The notes: generated by a model from the letters alone, not told the origin. A stretch of 15,847 bases of DNA from Planctomycetaceae bacterium (GCA_020426065.1 JAGQQT010000029.1:1-15847), one strand, 5' to 3'. Shown: positions 7,237 to 15,615, counted from the stretch's first letter. Made by a program: numbers and translations.

Positions 7237-10200
7237 CTAACGGGTCTTGCCTTTTCCTCCGCCACCTTTTCCTCCCCCGCCCTTGCTGGGGGTAGTTTCA
7301 ATGGTCAGGGTATCAATACCGATAAAGTTCTGTCCATCCGCAGTACCAGTGAGTGTGGCAGTGGCAGGGCCATCGCTGAGTCCCGTTTTATTGACATCAA
7401 ATGTGACCTGTAACTGGTCTGCGATGCCATCCCCATTCGTATCGACATAGCTGATGCGTGGGGCGCCTCTTTTGTTTCTGGTGAGCGTGAATACTGTTCC
7501 ATTTACATCCAGCGACAAGGAATCGATATCAATGGTGTTGATGTCAAGGGCCGGTGTACTGCTGATTGCAATGACGATATTTTTCTGATCAGCCACGTTG
7601 AGCAGATTCGTGTCATCTCCGGGAATGGCATCAATACTGGCGACCAGTTCTTCGTTCACGTCAGTCAGTTCAATCGTCACAACAAGTTCAACGCTTCCCC
7701 CTGAGCTGTCCAGGACGGTAACAGTCAGTGTGTAGGCTGCAGTTGTCTCATAGTCGAGCTGTGAAGAATCAGCGACCAGAATCTCACCGGTGGCGCTGTT
7801 GATCGAGAAAGCTCCACTTTCATTGCCAGCAATAATGCCATAGCTGAGAGTGTCACCGTCAATATCATTGCCTAGAACTTGTCCAGCCAGCGTGCCGTTC
7901 GGACTGTTTTCGGGCAGCTGAACAGAGCTGAAGCTCACGGTAGGATTATCGTTGACCGGAGTAACAGTAATTGAGACGGTCGCAATGTTGCTGTCTGCCT
8001 GACCATCATTGGCTACGAATTCAAAGCTGTCGTTACCATTGAAGTCCGGACCCGGAGAGTAAGTGAAGCTGCCATCTGGATTCACAGTGACAGTCCCATG
8101 AGACGGAGCAGAGACCAGGCCGAAGGTGACTGAGTCACCCTCGATGTCACTGGCAGTGAGATTGCCCACAAGACTTTCGTCTTCATTGACGGTTTCAGAT
8201 ACCCCGTTCGCAACCGGAGCGTCATTGATCGGATTGATCACAAGGCTGACAGTGGCGGGGGCACTGGAGAGCTGCCCGTCACTGGCAACAAAAGTGAAAC
8301 TGTCGTTGCCAACGTAATTCGCTGTGGGGATATAGTTGAAGGATCCATCGGGATTGAGTGTGAGTGTGCCATGTTCAGGTTGGACATCAATGCTGTAAGT
8401 CAATCCATCACCATCCAGGTCGCTGCCAGAGACAACTCCGGAAATCGGTGAATCTTCATCCAGCGCAATGTTCTGGTCGTCTGCGTGCGGTGCGTCATTG
8501 ATGGCGTCTATGTTGATAGAAATGGTCACAATATTGCTGTCTGCCTGTCCATCACTGGCGATCACTTCGAATTGATCGGAACCATTGAAATCCGGAGACG
8601 GGGTGTAAGTGAATGTGCCATCCGGATTGATAACGGCAGTGCCATTTGCCGGCCCGGAAACAATCTGCAATGTGAGAGTATCGCCATCAACATCAAACGC
8701 GGGCACCTGAGCTGTAACACTCTCATCTTCAAGCGTGTTGACATTCAAATTGCCAGCAATAGGGGCATCATTGACAGACAGAACTGAAATCGTCACGGAG
8801 GCGATACTACTGTTCGCTTGACCGTCACTGGCGTACCAGGTGAAGGAGTCGGACCCGAAGTAATTCGCATGGGGTGCGTAAATGAAAGCTCCGTTCGGGT
8901 TGAGTGTGAGTGTGCCATGTTCAGGACCGGTCCCCAGATGATAGGTCAATCCAGTGCTGTCGATATCAGTGGCGCTGAGAACACCAGTCTGGACACCATC
9001 TTCGTTAACGATGAGTACACCGCTGTTTGCAACTGGCAGATCATTGACAGGACTCAGGTTCAAACTGACCGTCGCGGGAGTGCTGTCGAATTCACCATCA
9101 TTGGCAATGAATGAGAAGGAATCGCTGCCGTTATAATTCAGGTTGGGAGTGTAGGTGAAAGTTCCATCAGGATTGAATACAAGTACCCCATGCAATGGCT
9201 GGGTTGCAACTTCATAACTCAAGCTGTCTCCATCGACATCATTTCCGGCAGCAGCACCAGTGATGACCTCGTCTTCATTTCCTGAAACACTCTGAGTAGT
9301 TGCCTCTGGTGCATCATTAATCGGGTTCACGGTCAAGGAGATGGTCGCAGGGGCACTGCTTTCAGATCCATCATTTGCTGAGAAGGTGAAACTGTCTACT
9401 CCGTTAAAGTTGGTGTTCGGTGTGTAGGTATAAGTTCCATCAGGATTGAAAATGAGGATTCCGTACGACGGTTGAGTTGCGACACTGAAGGTCAGTGTGT
9501 CGTTATCGGGATCAGTGCCAGTCACGCTTCCACTGGCAGCGATATCTTCTGTCACAAAGAGTGTGCCATCATCAGCCGTGGGGGCATCATTAACAGGGTT
9601 GACCTGAATGTTGATCTGGGTGAAATAACTGGCTGCAATTCCATCAGAGGCCTGGAAAACAAATTTGTCCGGACCGTTGAAATTGGCATCGGGAATGTAG
9701 GTGAAACTTCCATCCGGATTCACGGTCAGCTGTCCATGTTCCGGCTCGGCAATCGTGTAGTAAACCAGTTCATCTCCATCCGGATCAACGGCTATCAGCT
9801 GTCCGTCCAGCTGGGAATCTTCCAGCATTTCATAGGATTCTGGCGTGGTTACCGGCGGGTCGTTTACTGGAGTGACGTTGATTGTCACGGTCGCAGGGTC
9901 TGAGAACAGGTCCCCGTCAGTGCTGCGGTAAGTAAAGGAATCGACTCCAGAAAACCCTGGATCTGGTGTGTACTGGAAGGTGCCGTCTGGGCGGAGCGAA
10001 AGAGTCCCGTGAGCTGGTCCGGTTTCCAGAACCGCTGTTAATGAGCCGTTGTCAACATCTGTGTCATTATCGAGGACCGAACCAACATCCTCTGCGGTGA
10101 GCGCTGAATACTGAATTTCACCAGTCATTCGCGGACCTGTCAGAGTAGACGCCTGCCAGAAGGTGGCTGCGAAATGCGTCAGATTCCCACCAGCATCTCG

Positions 10201-12678
10201 GAGGAGTTGAGTAATTGTGAACTCACCCACTGAAGTATTGTATCCTCGATGCTGACCCGTCACGGAAAGGCCGGGATCGGATGGATCCTGGAAGGGATAG
10301 CGTGTTGCACCTGTGTAGGTGCCGACTTCTAGATTTTCCCCTGAAGGAGAGGCCATGCGGATGGACCAGTAATCAGAGGTGTTCAGCGGATTGCGGACTT
10401 CCAGGCCGAAGAAATTCAATGACAGACTGCTGTAGAGCGTAAAGGTGGCGGTCTCGGGAGAGTAGGAGAGGGTCTGCCCTGCTCCGATGTATTCTCCCGG
10501 GTCGCTGACGAAGCTGAAACTCGTTACTGGGAGTGAAAGATTGAGTGACCCATCTTCAGGTACTTCAAAGGAGTCATCGACTGAAACGGGGGCATCATTG
10601 ACATTAGAGACAATCAGCCAGACGCGGGTGGAATTTGAATTCGACTGGCTGTCGCTGGCAGCATAGTAAAAATAGTCCGTCCCAAAGTAATCCGGTTCAG
10701 GAGTGTAGGAGAAACTCCCATCCGAATTGAAATCGACTGTCCCGTGGCCAGGCAGAATGGTTACCAGATAGGTGAGGGCATCTCCGTCGGCATCTGTGGC
10801 ACTTCCCTGCCCGCTCACCTGTGTGTCTTCATCGAGGTTAAGCGTTAACTCGGTTGCGACGGGACGATCGTTGACCGGTGTGATATTCAGCGAGATCGTG
10901 GCTGTATTACTTGTCAGATTACCATCACTGGCAGTAAAGCTGAACGCATCAGTACCGTTGTAATTGGTGCTGGGTTGATAAGTGTAGGTTCCATCAGAAT
11001 TCAATGTGAGCGTGCCATGGGTAACAGTGCTCACCAGTTGATAAGTGAGAGAGTCCCCATCCGCATCCGTGGCCACAACACTACCGGTACGAATCCCGTC
11101 TTCCTGGAGAGTGATTGATTCAGATTGGGCTACTGGAACTGAATTGATGGGCGCAACGTTGAAGGTGATCATCGCCTCACTCTGCAATTCACCGTCAGTA
11201 ACATTCACAATGACAGTGTCTACGCCAGTAAATCCTGGGTTGGGAATGTAGGTATAAGTCCCATCAAAGTTCATGTCGATGGTGCCGTTGGCTGGCTGAT
11301 TCTGGACAAACGCGGTCAGAAAGTCGCCATCAACATCACTGATTTCCACCTGGGAGGTGACGAAGCCATTGGCCTGCATGTAGACCGTTTGCCCAAAGAT
11401 TCGTGGAGCATCATTGACTGGTGTGACATTGATCGTTGCCGTGACATACGAGGACCAGTCCGTTCCGTCATAGACGCGATAAGTGAATGCGTCCGGTCCG
11501 TTGTAGTTGTCATTCGGCAAATAGGTGAAAGCACCAGTTGCCTGCTGACCACTGTAGACCATCCTGAGAGTACCATGAGCTGGCAGTTGCCCGATCTGAT
11601 AATTGACGATGAAATCTCCATCAGGGTCACTGCCAGACAGTTGTCCATTCAGCAGGGTGTCTTCAGTCGCTGTAAAGCTGAGATTATCTGCAATGGGAGG
11701 GTTGTTTTGTCCAATGGTCCCTTCACTGGGCTGATCCACAACCAGGCCAATCCACTTCAGTGAATCGTTGCTGTTAGGCAACTGAGTCATTTCCAGGACA
11801 TAAGTACCAGCTGCCAGGCTTTGATTGGTGTAAGCAGTCGTAATATCGAAAGTGTGAATGTCCCAGAAGGCACTGACCTGATCGCGAGAGGTTTCACTGA
11901 CAGGCACAGAATTGCCGTCCAGCAGTTGTGTGGTGTCCTGAATGGTGAGACCTCCTACTGGAGAGCCAGTCACGGATCGAACATTGAACTGCAGGCCGGA
12001 ATCCTGGAATGACTGGCCATCCGCTGCATGCAGTTGAGCACGAACGTTGCCCCCTGCGTAATTCATGGTTGTGGTAATGGGGATCGCTCTTCCCTGATTG
12101 CCCAGCATCAGCACCAGATCACGATTGTTCGTGGCAATGCCATCGTCATACATCACAAACAGAGAGACTCCATTGGCATTGTGACCAGCTTTTCCGGAAA
12201 GACCCTGCACGGAGTAGGTGCCACTGCCATTGAGGAGAGCGGTCACGTCTGCTACGAACGCCTGACTGCTGCCTGATCCCCAGTTGGCCGTATCGTCAGT
12301 CCCCAGGCTCGTACCGCTGACAGGAGAGCCATTGAAGGTGATGTCTGCATTGTCATAGTTGCCATCACCTCCAAAATTCAGTCGATCTATCCCCTGCCAA
12401 ACCAGCAGGCCGTGCGTGATCGTACTTCCTTCTGGAATACTGAATGTCAAATCTGCATTCCCCGTGACTTCCTCGAAGAACGAATTGAAGCCGCCTGCCC
12501 CTGTAGAGAGCCAGTCTGTGTTGGTGTAGGTGGAATGCTGGACGACCGAACTCAACAGCACCCGGTCCTCACAGATCTCAGCCCGACGAAGCAACGACTG
12601 AGCATAGCGACGTCGCGCTCTTCGTTTTTTAGCCCCCAAAGCCAACGCTCGTCCCAGCCAGGAGATGAAGACAACCAC
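7237..12678 (-). CDS. Giant secreted cadherin-like repeat protein with planctomycete export N-terminus
   Basis: A 1813-residue surface or secreted protein, probably adhesive or structural. The start is GTG with GAGGAG 6 nt upstream; no nearby in-frame ATG exists. Residues 1-43 carry an Arg-rich segment (KKRRARRR) ending in CEDRVLLSS, the planctomycete export-type N-terminus. Residues 45-320 form a beta domain with a DUF3344-like feel (LLVWQGI, FNGSPV, ADVTALL, VSLFVMYDDG). Residues 327-1579 hold twelve cadherin-like/Big_9-type repeats, each with an ED near the start, a DxDGD-type loop, HGTL, PDGTFTYTP, YNGxDSFTF and PVNDAP at the end. Repeat 5 carries an inserted domain (about 714-860). A cadherin repeat follows (1580-1677: LPENSPNGT, LDYE, DVNE), then a C-terminal beta region with DTNGDGIAD (1746-1754), an EF-hand-like calcium loop, and a Gly-Lys tail (1799-1813). 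No LPXTG or PEP-CTERM signal is seen. Ligand unknown. Confidence 0.88.
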   Translation of the reverse strand: MVVFISWLGRALALGAKKRRARRRYAQSLLRRAEICEDRVLLSSVVQHSTYTNTDWLSTGAGGFNSFFEEVTGNADLTFSIPEGSTITHGLLVWQGIDRLNFGGDGNYDNADITFNGSPVSGTSLGTDDTANWGSGSSQAFVADVTALLNGSGTYSVQGLSGKAGHNANGVSLFVMYDDGIATNNRDLVLMLGNQGRAIPITTTMNYAGGNVRAQLHAADGQSFQDSGLQFNVRSVTGSPVGGLTIQDTTQLLDGNSVPVSETSRDQVSAFWDIHTFDITTAYTNQSLAAGTYVLEMTQLPNSNDSLKWIGLVVDQPSEGTIGQNNPPIADNLSFTATEDTLLNGQLSGSDPDGDFIVNYQIGQLPAHGTLRMVYSGQQATGAFTYLPNDNYNGPDAFTYRVYDGTDWSSYVTATINVTPVNDAPRIFGQTVYMQANGFVTSQVEISDVDGDFLTAFVQNQPANGTIDMNFDGTYTYIPNPGFTGVDTVIVNVTDGELQSEAMITFNVAPINSVPVAQSESITLQEDGIRTGSVVATDADGDSLTYQLVSTVTHGTLTLNSDGTYTYQPSTNYNGTDAFSFTASDGNLTSNTATISLNITPVNDRPVATELTLNLDEDTQVSGQGSATDADGDALTYLVTILPGHGTVDFNSDGSFSYTPEPDYFGTDYFYYAASDSQSNSNSTRVWLIVSNVNDAPVSVDDSFEVPEDGSLNLSLPVTSFSFVSDPGEYIGAGQTLSYSPETATFTLYSSLSLNFFGLEVRNPLNTSDYWSIRMASPSGENLEVGTYTGATRYPFQDPSDPGLSVTGQHRGYNTSVGEFTITQLLRDAGGNLTHFAATFWQASTLTGPRMTGEIQYSALTAEDVGSVLDNDTDVDNGSLTAVLETGPAHGTLSLRPDGTFQYTPDPGFSGVDSFTYRSTDGDLFSDPATVTINVTPVNDPPVTTPESYEMLEDSQLDGQLIAVDPDGDELVYYTIAEPEHGQLTVNPDGSFTYIPDANFNGPDKFVFQASDGIAASYFTQINIQVNPVNDAPTADDGTLFVTEDIAASGSVTGTDPDNDTLTFSVATQPSYGILIFNPDGTYTYTPNTNFNGVDSFTFSANDGSESSAPATISLTVNPINDAPEATTQSVSGNEDEVITGAAAGNDVDGDSLSYEVATQPLHGVLVFNPDGTFTYTPNLNYNGSDSFSFIANDGEFDSTPATVSLNLSPVNDLPVANSGVLIVNEDGVQTGVLSATDIDSTGLTYHLGTGPEHGTLTLNPNGAFIYAPHANYFGSDSFTWYASDGQANSSIASVTISVLSVNDAPIAGNLNVNTLEDESVTAQVPAFDVDGDTLTLQIVSGPANGTAVINPDGTFTYTPSPDFNGSDQFEVIASDGQADSNIVTISINIDAINDAPHADDQNIALDEDSPISGVVSGSDLDGDGLTYSIDVQPEHGTLTLNPDGSFNYIPTANYVGNDSFTFVASDGQLSSAPATVSLVINPINDAPVANGVSETVNEDESLVGNLTASDIEGDSVTFGLVSAPSHGTVTVNPDGSFTYSPGPDFNGNDSFEFVANDGQADSNIATVSITVTPVNDNPTVSFSSVQLPENSPNGTLAGQVLGNDIDGDTLSYGIIAGNESGAFSINSATGEILVADSSQLDYETTAAYTLTVTVLDSSGGSVELVVTIELTDVNEELVASIDAIPGDDTNLLNVADQKNIVIAISSTPALDINTIDIDSLSLDVNGTVFTLTRNKRGAPRISYVDTNGDGIADQLQVTFDVNKTGLSDGPATATLTGTADGQNFIGIDTLTIETTPSKGGGGKGGGGKGKTR
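7240..7284 (-). other. Gly-Lys low-complexity C-terminal tail
   Basis: The last 15 residues of the giant protein are almost only Gly and Lys with a final KTR (KGGGGKGGGGKGKTR). The tail is strongly basic, unlike the acidic repeats before it. It may bind acidic polymer or tether the protein, but nothing in the sequence proves this. Confidence 0.6.
7942..11700 (-). repeat. Tandem array of twelve cadherin-like repeats
   Basis: Coding tandem repeats covering residues 327-1579. Repeats 3, 4 and 6-12 are each exactly 91 residues (273 bp); repeat 1 is 99, repeat 2 is 90, and repeat 5 is stretched to 245 by an insertion. Neighbours such as 7 and 8 are close (VATQP...FNPDGT-F/Y-TYTPN), and 10 and 12 share DGQADSNI, which points to internal duplication. 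The acidic DxDGD loops suggest calcium-dependent rigidity. Confidence 0.85.
10099..10539 (-). other. Domain inserted inside cadherin-like repeat 5
   Basis: Residues about 714-860 interrupt repeat 5 between its first strand (VPEDGSLNLSLP) and its DNDTDVDNG loop. The insert runs from FSFVSDPGEYIGAGQTLSYS through GTYTGATRYPFQDPSDPGL and GYNTSVGEFTI to GEIQYSA. This pattern recalls a small stand-alone beta domain seen in other bacterial secreted proteins that contains EYIG, RYPFQ and RGCN motifs. The family's Cys is Tyr here. Family identity is from memory of the pattern only. Confidence 0.55.
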
Positions 12679-12684
12679 GAGCGA

Positions 12685-12690
12685 CTCCTC
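12685..12690 (-). promoter_or_regulatory. Ribosome binding site fixing the GTG start of the giant gene
   Basis: GAGGAG on the minus strand lies 6 nt upstream of the GTG at 12678. An ATG that overlaps this site is out of frame, so the GTG is the best start. Confidence 0.8.
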
Positions 12691-12883
12691 ATGAAAGGAT
12701 GATGTTCGGAGTTACAGCCAGAAATGGTAACGAATAAAGCATCAAGAATATGTTGAAGTGAACTGCTACTGTAACTTTGTCACTTGTTGGCCGCAATGGA
12801 GAAGTGAATGGGTTTTCATTTTTCTGGTTCAGTTTCTCTGTCAGAAAAACGCCAGGAATCCTCTTTCACTGCTGCAAGTGGAA

Positions 12884-12931
12884 GGATCGTGGACCAGCGG
12901 ATTCACAATAAAAAAGCGGTCCATGTGATCC
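12884..12931. repeat. Imperfect inverted repeat (hairpin)
   Basis: GGATC (12884-12888) pairs with GATCC (12927-12931), and TGGACC (12890-12895) pairs with GGTCCA (12918-12923), with a small internal loop between. The loop contains a run of six A/T bases. It may fold in RNA downstream of the SGNH-like gene, where it could protect a 3' end. Confidence 0.5.
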
Positions 12932-13059
12932 TGGAGAACAGTTTCTGCCTGAGAGGGAGCGGATGGTGATCCCAAGTGGCGAAGAACGCCTCACTCCAGC
13001 CGGAATCCGCTCAATGGAGCAGACACCAGAAACACATGGATCCACGAACAGGGCGACTG

Positions 13060-14304
13060 TCAGCGCCCACTGTCCTCTAGAAACCATGTTCGAGCGTATG
13101 GATCGTTTTTAAAGAAGCTCAGCAATTGCTCGGCCACTTTCTGGCGGCCGGAGTCGCTGGGGTGTGTGCCATCATTAACAAAGTCACTCCGCTCCCAGGT
13201 AAGCCCATCACTCTTGCGGGGAGTCATACCGTCTCCCCAGAAATATGGTCCCCACAACAGCAAGGGGGATTGTATGGCTCCCTTATTGGAATCAGAATTT
13301 AAACCCGGATCACCATTCATCTGGTTCTGAATCAGCCAGCGTACAACAAAGGCGCCTTCGTAAGCGTAAGGTTCCGGGTTGAGTCGTCCGTCTGCATATC
13401 CACCGTAAATTCGACTCCCCAGGTAAGCAATTCGCAGGTTTGGAAAAAACTTGACCAGGTTGGCCAGTACAGTTTTTGTGTCTCGTTCCAGTTGTTTTCC
13501 ATGCTCCTGAAGTTCGCCAGAGGGGCCAGCATTGGCGAGTTTAACCCAGGCGACCTGCACCTGTTCCCGTGCAAGACCCGCTGCTGTCAGGCGACGATCG
13601 GCTTCGGCCCAGCAGGCCGCGTTGGCGTCCGCCCAGCGTGCCATGGTCTGTCCGCCCTGGGCACAATCCACAATCTGAAGTTGTGAGGATTTGTCCGGGT
13701 CGGCATCGGCCAGCATCTTGAACCGCGAAAATTCCTGGGTTGCATTGGACATACTGATCGAGACCAGCCCGATTTTCCCAATCGCGTCAGGGTTGCCCTT
13801 CGCATCCAGCGGCTGAATCAGACTGGTCACCTGCTCTACTGTGGACGCAAGTGACGCTGGAGGATCATTACTCCCCTTTCCATACAGACCACCCTCCTCA
13901 CCCTTATACCGATCCTCAGCAGACATTTCGGTGAGTGGAGTGAATCCCGTGGAAGGTTTTCCGACAGACACAGGGGCTGGTGCATTGATCTTTCCGCCCA
14001 GGCGAATGGCAACAATTGCTGGCTGATTGCCGTCTCGTTCCACAGTCAGGGTGACCGTCGCGCCGGCTTTGAGTTCAGGAGCAATCAGGCCATCTTTGAG
14101 GTTCTTCCCAGCTTCATCCAGAATACGAACATCGGCTGCGATCTTGACCATTCGTTCCTGGCCATTCGCAAATACGATGGCGATCCGGTTTTCAGCATCA
14201 ATCCTGCGAATGGTCGCGACCACATCGAAGCCAAACGACTGGCCAGTGATGGTAAAAACCAGCAGGAGAAATACAGCGGAGCGGAATACCCTGGTTGCAC
14301 TCAT
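13060..14304 (-). CDS. Secreted SGNH-hydrolase-like protein with N-terminal small beta domain
   Basis: A 414-residue exported protein of unknown substrate. An upstream in-frame ATG at 14382 would add 26 residues, but the ATG at 14304 has GAGG 5 nt before it and begins directly with a signal peptide (MSATRVFRSAVFLLLVFTITGQSFG), so that start is chosen. Residues about 26-105 form a small beta domain (VVATIRRIDAENRIAIVFANGQ, AGATVTLTVERDG). From about 118 (STGFTPLTEMSAEDRYKGEEGGLYG) it matches a conserved family seen in planctomycetes and relatives. SGNH-like features are SISMSNATQEF (182-192) at the place of the usual GDS block, GGQ (217-219) and DGTHPS with D378 and H381 near the C-terminus. 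S186 may be the nucleophile. The usual GDS is absent, so activity is uncertain. No partner gene is evident nearby. Confidence 0.72.
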   Translation of the reverse strand: MSATRVFRSAVFLLLVFTITGQSFGFDVVATIRRIDAENRIAIVFANGQERMVKIAADVRILDEAGKNLKDGLIAPELKAGATVTLTVERDGNQPAIVAIRLGGKINAPAPVSVGKPSTGFTPLTEMSAEDRYKGEEGGLYGKGSNDPPASLASTVEQVTSLIQPLDAKGNPDAIGKIGLVSISMSNATQEFSRFKMLADADPDKSSQLQIVDCAQGGQTMARWADANAACWAEADRRLTAAGLAREQVQVAWVKLANAGPSGELQEHGKQLERDTKTVLANLVKFFPNLRIAYLGSRIYGGYADGRLNPEPYAYEGAFVVRWLIQNQMNGDPGLNSDSNKGAIQSPLLLWGPYFWGDGMTPRKSDGLTWERSDFVNDGTHPSDSGRQKVAEQLLSFFKNDPYARTWFLEDSGR

Positions 14305-14307
14305 GGG

Positions 14308-14313
14308 AACCTC
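14308..14313 (-). promoter_or_regulatory. Ribosome binding site deciding the start of the SGNH-like gene
   Basis: GAGGTT on the minus strand, with GAGG 5 nt before the ATG at 14304. The longer alternative start lacks a signal peptide at its N-terminus. Confidence 0.75.
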
Positions 14314-14451
14314 GAATAGCTGATGATTACTATGGACGCGGACTCCACAATCCCTGCAACGACTCCCCTTCATTGATTCCAAGAGGAAACTTCAGAGCAA
14401 GCGGATGCTGAGAAATTCCTGCGAACTCACTTTGTTGCGAAACTCATTCTT

Positions 14452-14472
14452 AAAAAAAAGTGGAGATTCTCC
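14452..14472 (-). terminator. Possible weak terminator after the SIS-domain gene
   Basis: On the minus strand a short stem GGAG-AAT-CTCC (14472-14462) is followed after two bases by eight T residues (14459-14452). The stem has only four good pairs and lies about 125 nt past the stop codon, so the call rests mainly on the T-run. Confidence 0.4.
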
Positions 14473-14510
14473 TGCAGCGCTCGTTGCCGTTCCGTTATCG
14501 GAAGTCGAAA

Positions 14511-14544
14511 CAAATCCTGTAATACAAATCCTGTAATACAAATC
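14511..14544. repeat. Short tandem direct repeat, 14-bp unit
   Basis: The unit CAAATCCTGTAATA occurs twice in a row and is followed by a partial third copy (CAAATC). It lies between the SIS-domain gene and the SGNH-like gene. It looks like local slippage, though a binding site is possible. Confidence 0.7.
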
Positions 14545-14595
14545 GTACCTGCTTAGAAATCAGGAATTTCCGAAAGTCAAACTGTTACCTGTTCG

Positions 14596-15615
14596 TTAAC
14601 CGGTGAATTCGTTGCCAACTTTTCTGGCACGTTCAGGCTTGTCGAGATCGATCCCCAGGCTCAGGCCGACTTCAACTAGGATATTCCACCCCGCACACAT
14701 CTGCACAAAAGGAGAGAGATCATCTGCAGAGGGAATACGAATGGTGGGGAAGATTGTGTCATGATCGGCGATTGCGATAATTGTCATTCCCACTCCCTTG
14801 CCGAGCACTTCCTGAAACTTTACTTCGGAATCCGGGTAGGGATTGATCCAGAGCACCACGTCCTCGGCAGACATGACTTCTTCGATTCCATGGACCGCAT
14901 ATGTGCCTTCGAGATAATCGGCTGGCTTGCGGGTGATCTCATTCGTTTTGAGAGTCAGTTCTTCCGCCACTCCATCATTCCGCCCGGCCCAGTAAATTGT
15001 TCTGGCCGAGGCAACCTTCTGGATGAGATTTTCCTCAATCGGCATCGTGAGAGCGGCCTGCATGTGAGCTGCCAGGTCCTTCAGCCTGTTTTCGAGTGTA
15101 CATTTTCCGATAGCATGCTCCAGAAGTGCCCGATAAAACAGCGCCTGTTCAATGACACTTTTGGTTGCGGCAACCGCTCCTTCTTTTCCGCATTCCAGCA
15201 CGTATCCTTGTGTTGCCAGGGATTCGAGTTTTGAATCTGCAAAGGCGGTCAGGCTGTAAAGATGGTTGTGTCCGGCCTTGCTGAGCTTGTCAAACAGTGC
15301 GATCACTTCCGCAGTCCGTCCTGAATTCGAGAGTGCGAAAACAGCCCAGTCAGACAGGTTGTACTCCTGAGCCTGCCTGCCTGCCTCGGTGTGCAGCTCA
15401 ATGTTCCACCCGAGTTGACGAGCAGTCTGGATGAGCGATTTTGCGGGAAAGATTCGGCTCGATCCTTCCCCAGTCAGTAGCAGTTTTCCAGCACTGGCAA
15501 TCTGCCGGGCCGTTTCTGCCATTCGCCCGGTGTTCATGCTGGCAACAATCTCGCAGGTGGCGAGCATGTCCTGTGGTAACCCAAACTTGGTATAGCGTTC
15601 GTCGTGTCCGTTCAT
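14596..15615 (-). CDS. Two-SIS-domain sugar-phosphate isomerase/deaminase (GlmS isomerase-like)
   Basis: A cytoplasmic 339-residue protein that resembles the isomerase half of GlmS and stand-alone relatives such as AgaS or the SIS-type glucosamine-6-phosphate deaminases, which are of similar length. The first SIS domain has GEGSS (49-53), SNSGRTAE (96-103) and VAATKS (148-153), the phosphate-sugar binding signature. The second has GRNDGVAEELTLKTNEI with K223 and E226, and H242 in AVHG, spaced as in E. coli GlmS K485, E488 and H504. A late Lys (K332 in ERARKVG) may match K603. There is no N-terminal Cys glutaminase domain, so glutamine-dependent synthesis is unlikely. It follows a phosphofructokinase gene by 47 nt and is probably co-transcribed, consistent with a fructose-6-phosphate-linked role. 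GGAAAGAGA precedes the ATG. The exact substrate is not determined. Confidence 0.8.
   Translation of the reverse strand: MNGHDERYTKFGLPQDMLATCEIVASMNTGRMAETARQIASAGKLLLTGEGSSRIFPAKSLIQTARQLGWNIELHTEAGRQAQEYNLSDWAVFALSNSGRTAEVIALFDKLSKAGHNHLYSLTAFADSKLESLATQGYVLECGKEGAVAATKSVIEQALFYRALLEHAIGKCTLENRLKDLAAHMQAALTMPIEENLIQKVASARTIYWAGRNDGVAEELTLKTNEITRKPADYLEGTYAVHGIEEVMSAEDVVLWINPYPDSEVKFQEVLGKGVGMTIIAIADHDTIFPTIRIPSADDLSPFVQMCAGWNILVEVGLSLGIDLDKPERARKVGNEFTG

Larger units (their letters stand above)
12679..13059. other. Intergenic region between the SGNH-like gene and the giant gene
   Basis: No gene is supported in these 381 bp. The part next to 12678 carries the GAGGAG ribosome binding site (12685-12690). 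A strong imperfect hairpin lies at 12884-12931, with further inverted matches toward 13047. No T-run follows a GC-rich stem in the minus direction, so a standard terminator for the SGNH-like gene is not visible. Confidence 0.5.

Noticed and set aside
7417..7443. DTNGDGIAD near the C-terminus considered as a dockerin
   Set aside because: Only one EF-hand-like loop is visible, whereas a dockerin needs a pair with linked helices; it is better read as a single calcium-binding loop.
8485..9903. Several plus-strand open frames of 98-143 codons opposite the giant gene
   Set aside because: They mirror the repeat array on the other strand, recur with its period and have no family likeness, so they are antisense shadows.
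7942..11700. Regular repeats considered as a CRISPR array
   Set aside because: The 273-bp period is in frame and encodes a conserved protein repeat; there are no short identical repeats with unique spacers.
14305..14382. Longer N-terminus for the SGNH-like protein from the ATG at 14382
   Set aside because: It would bury the signal peptide 26 residues in; the ATG at 14304 has GAGG at 5 nt and an immediate signal peptide.
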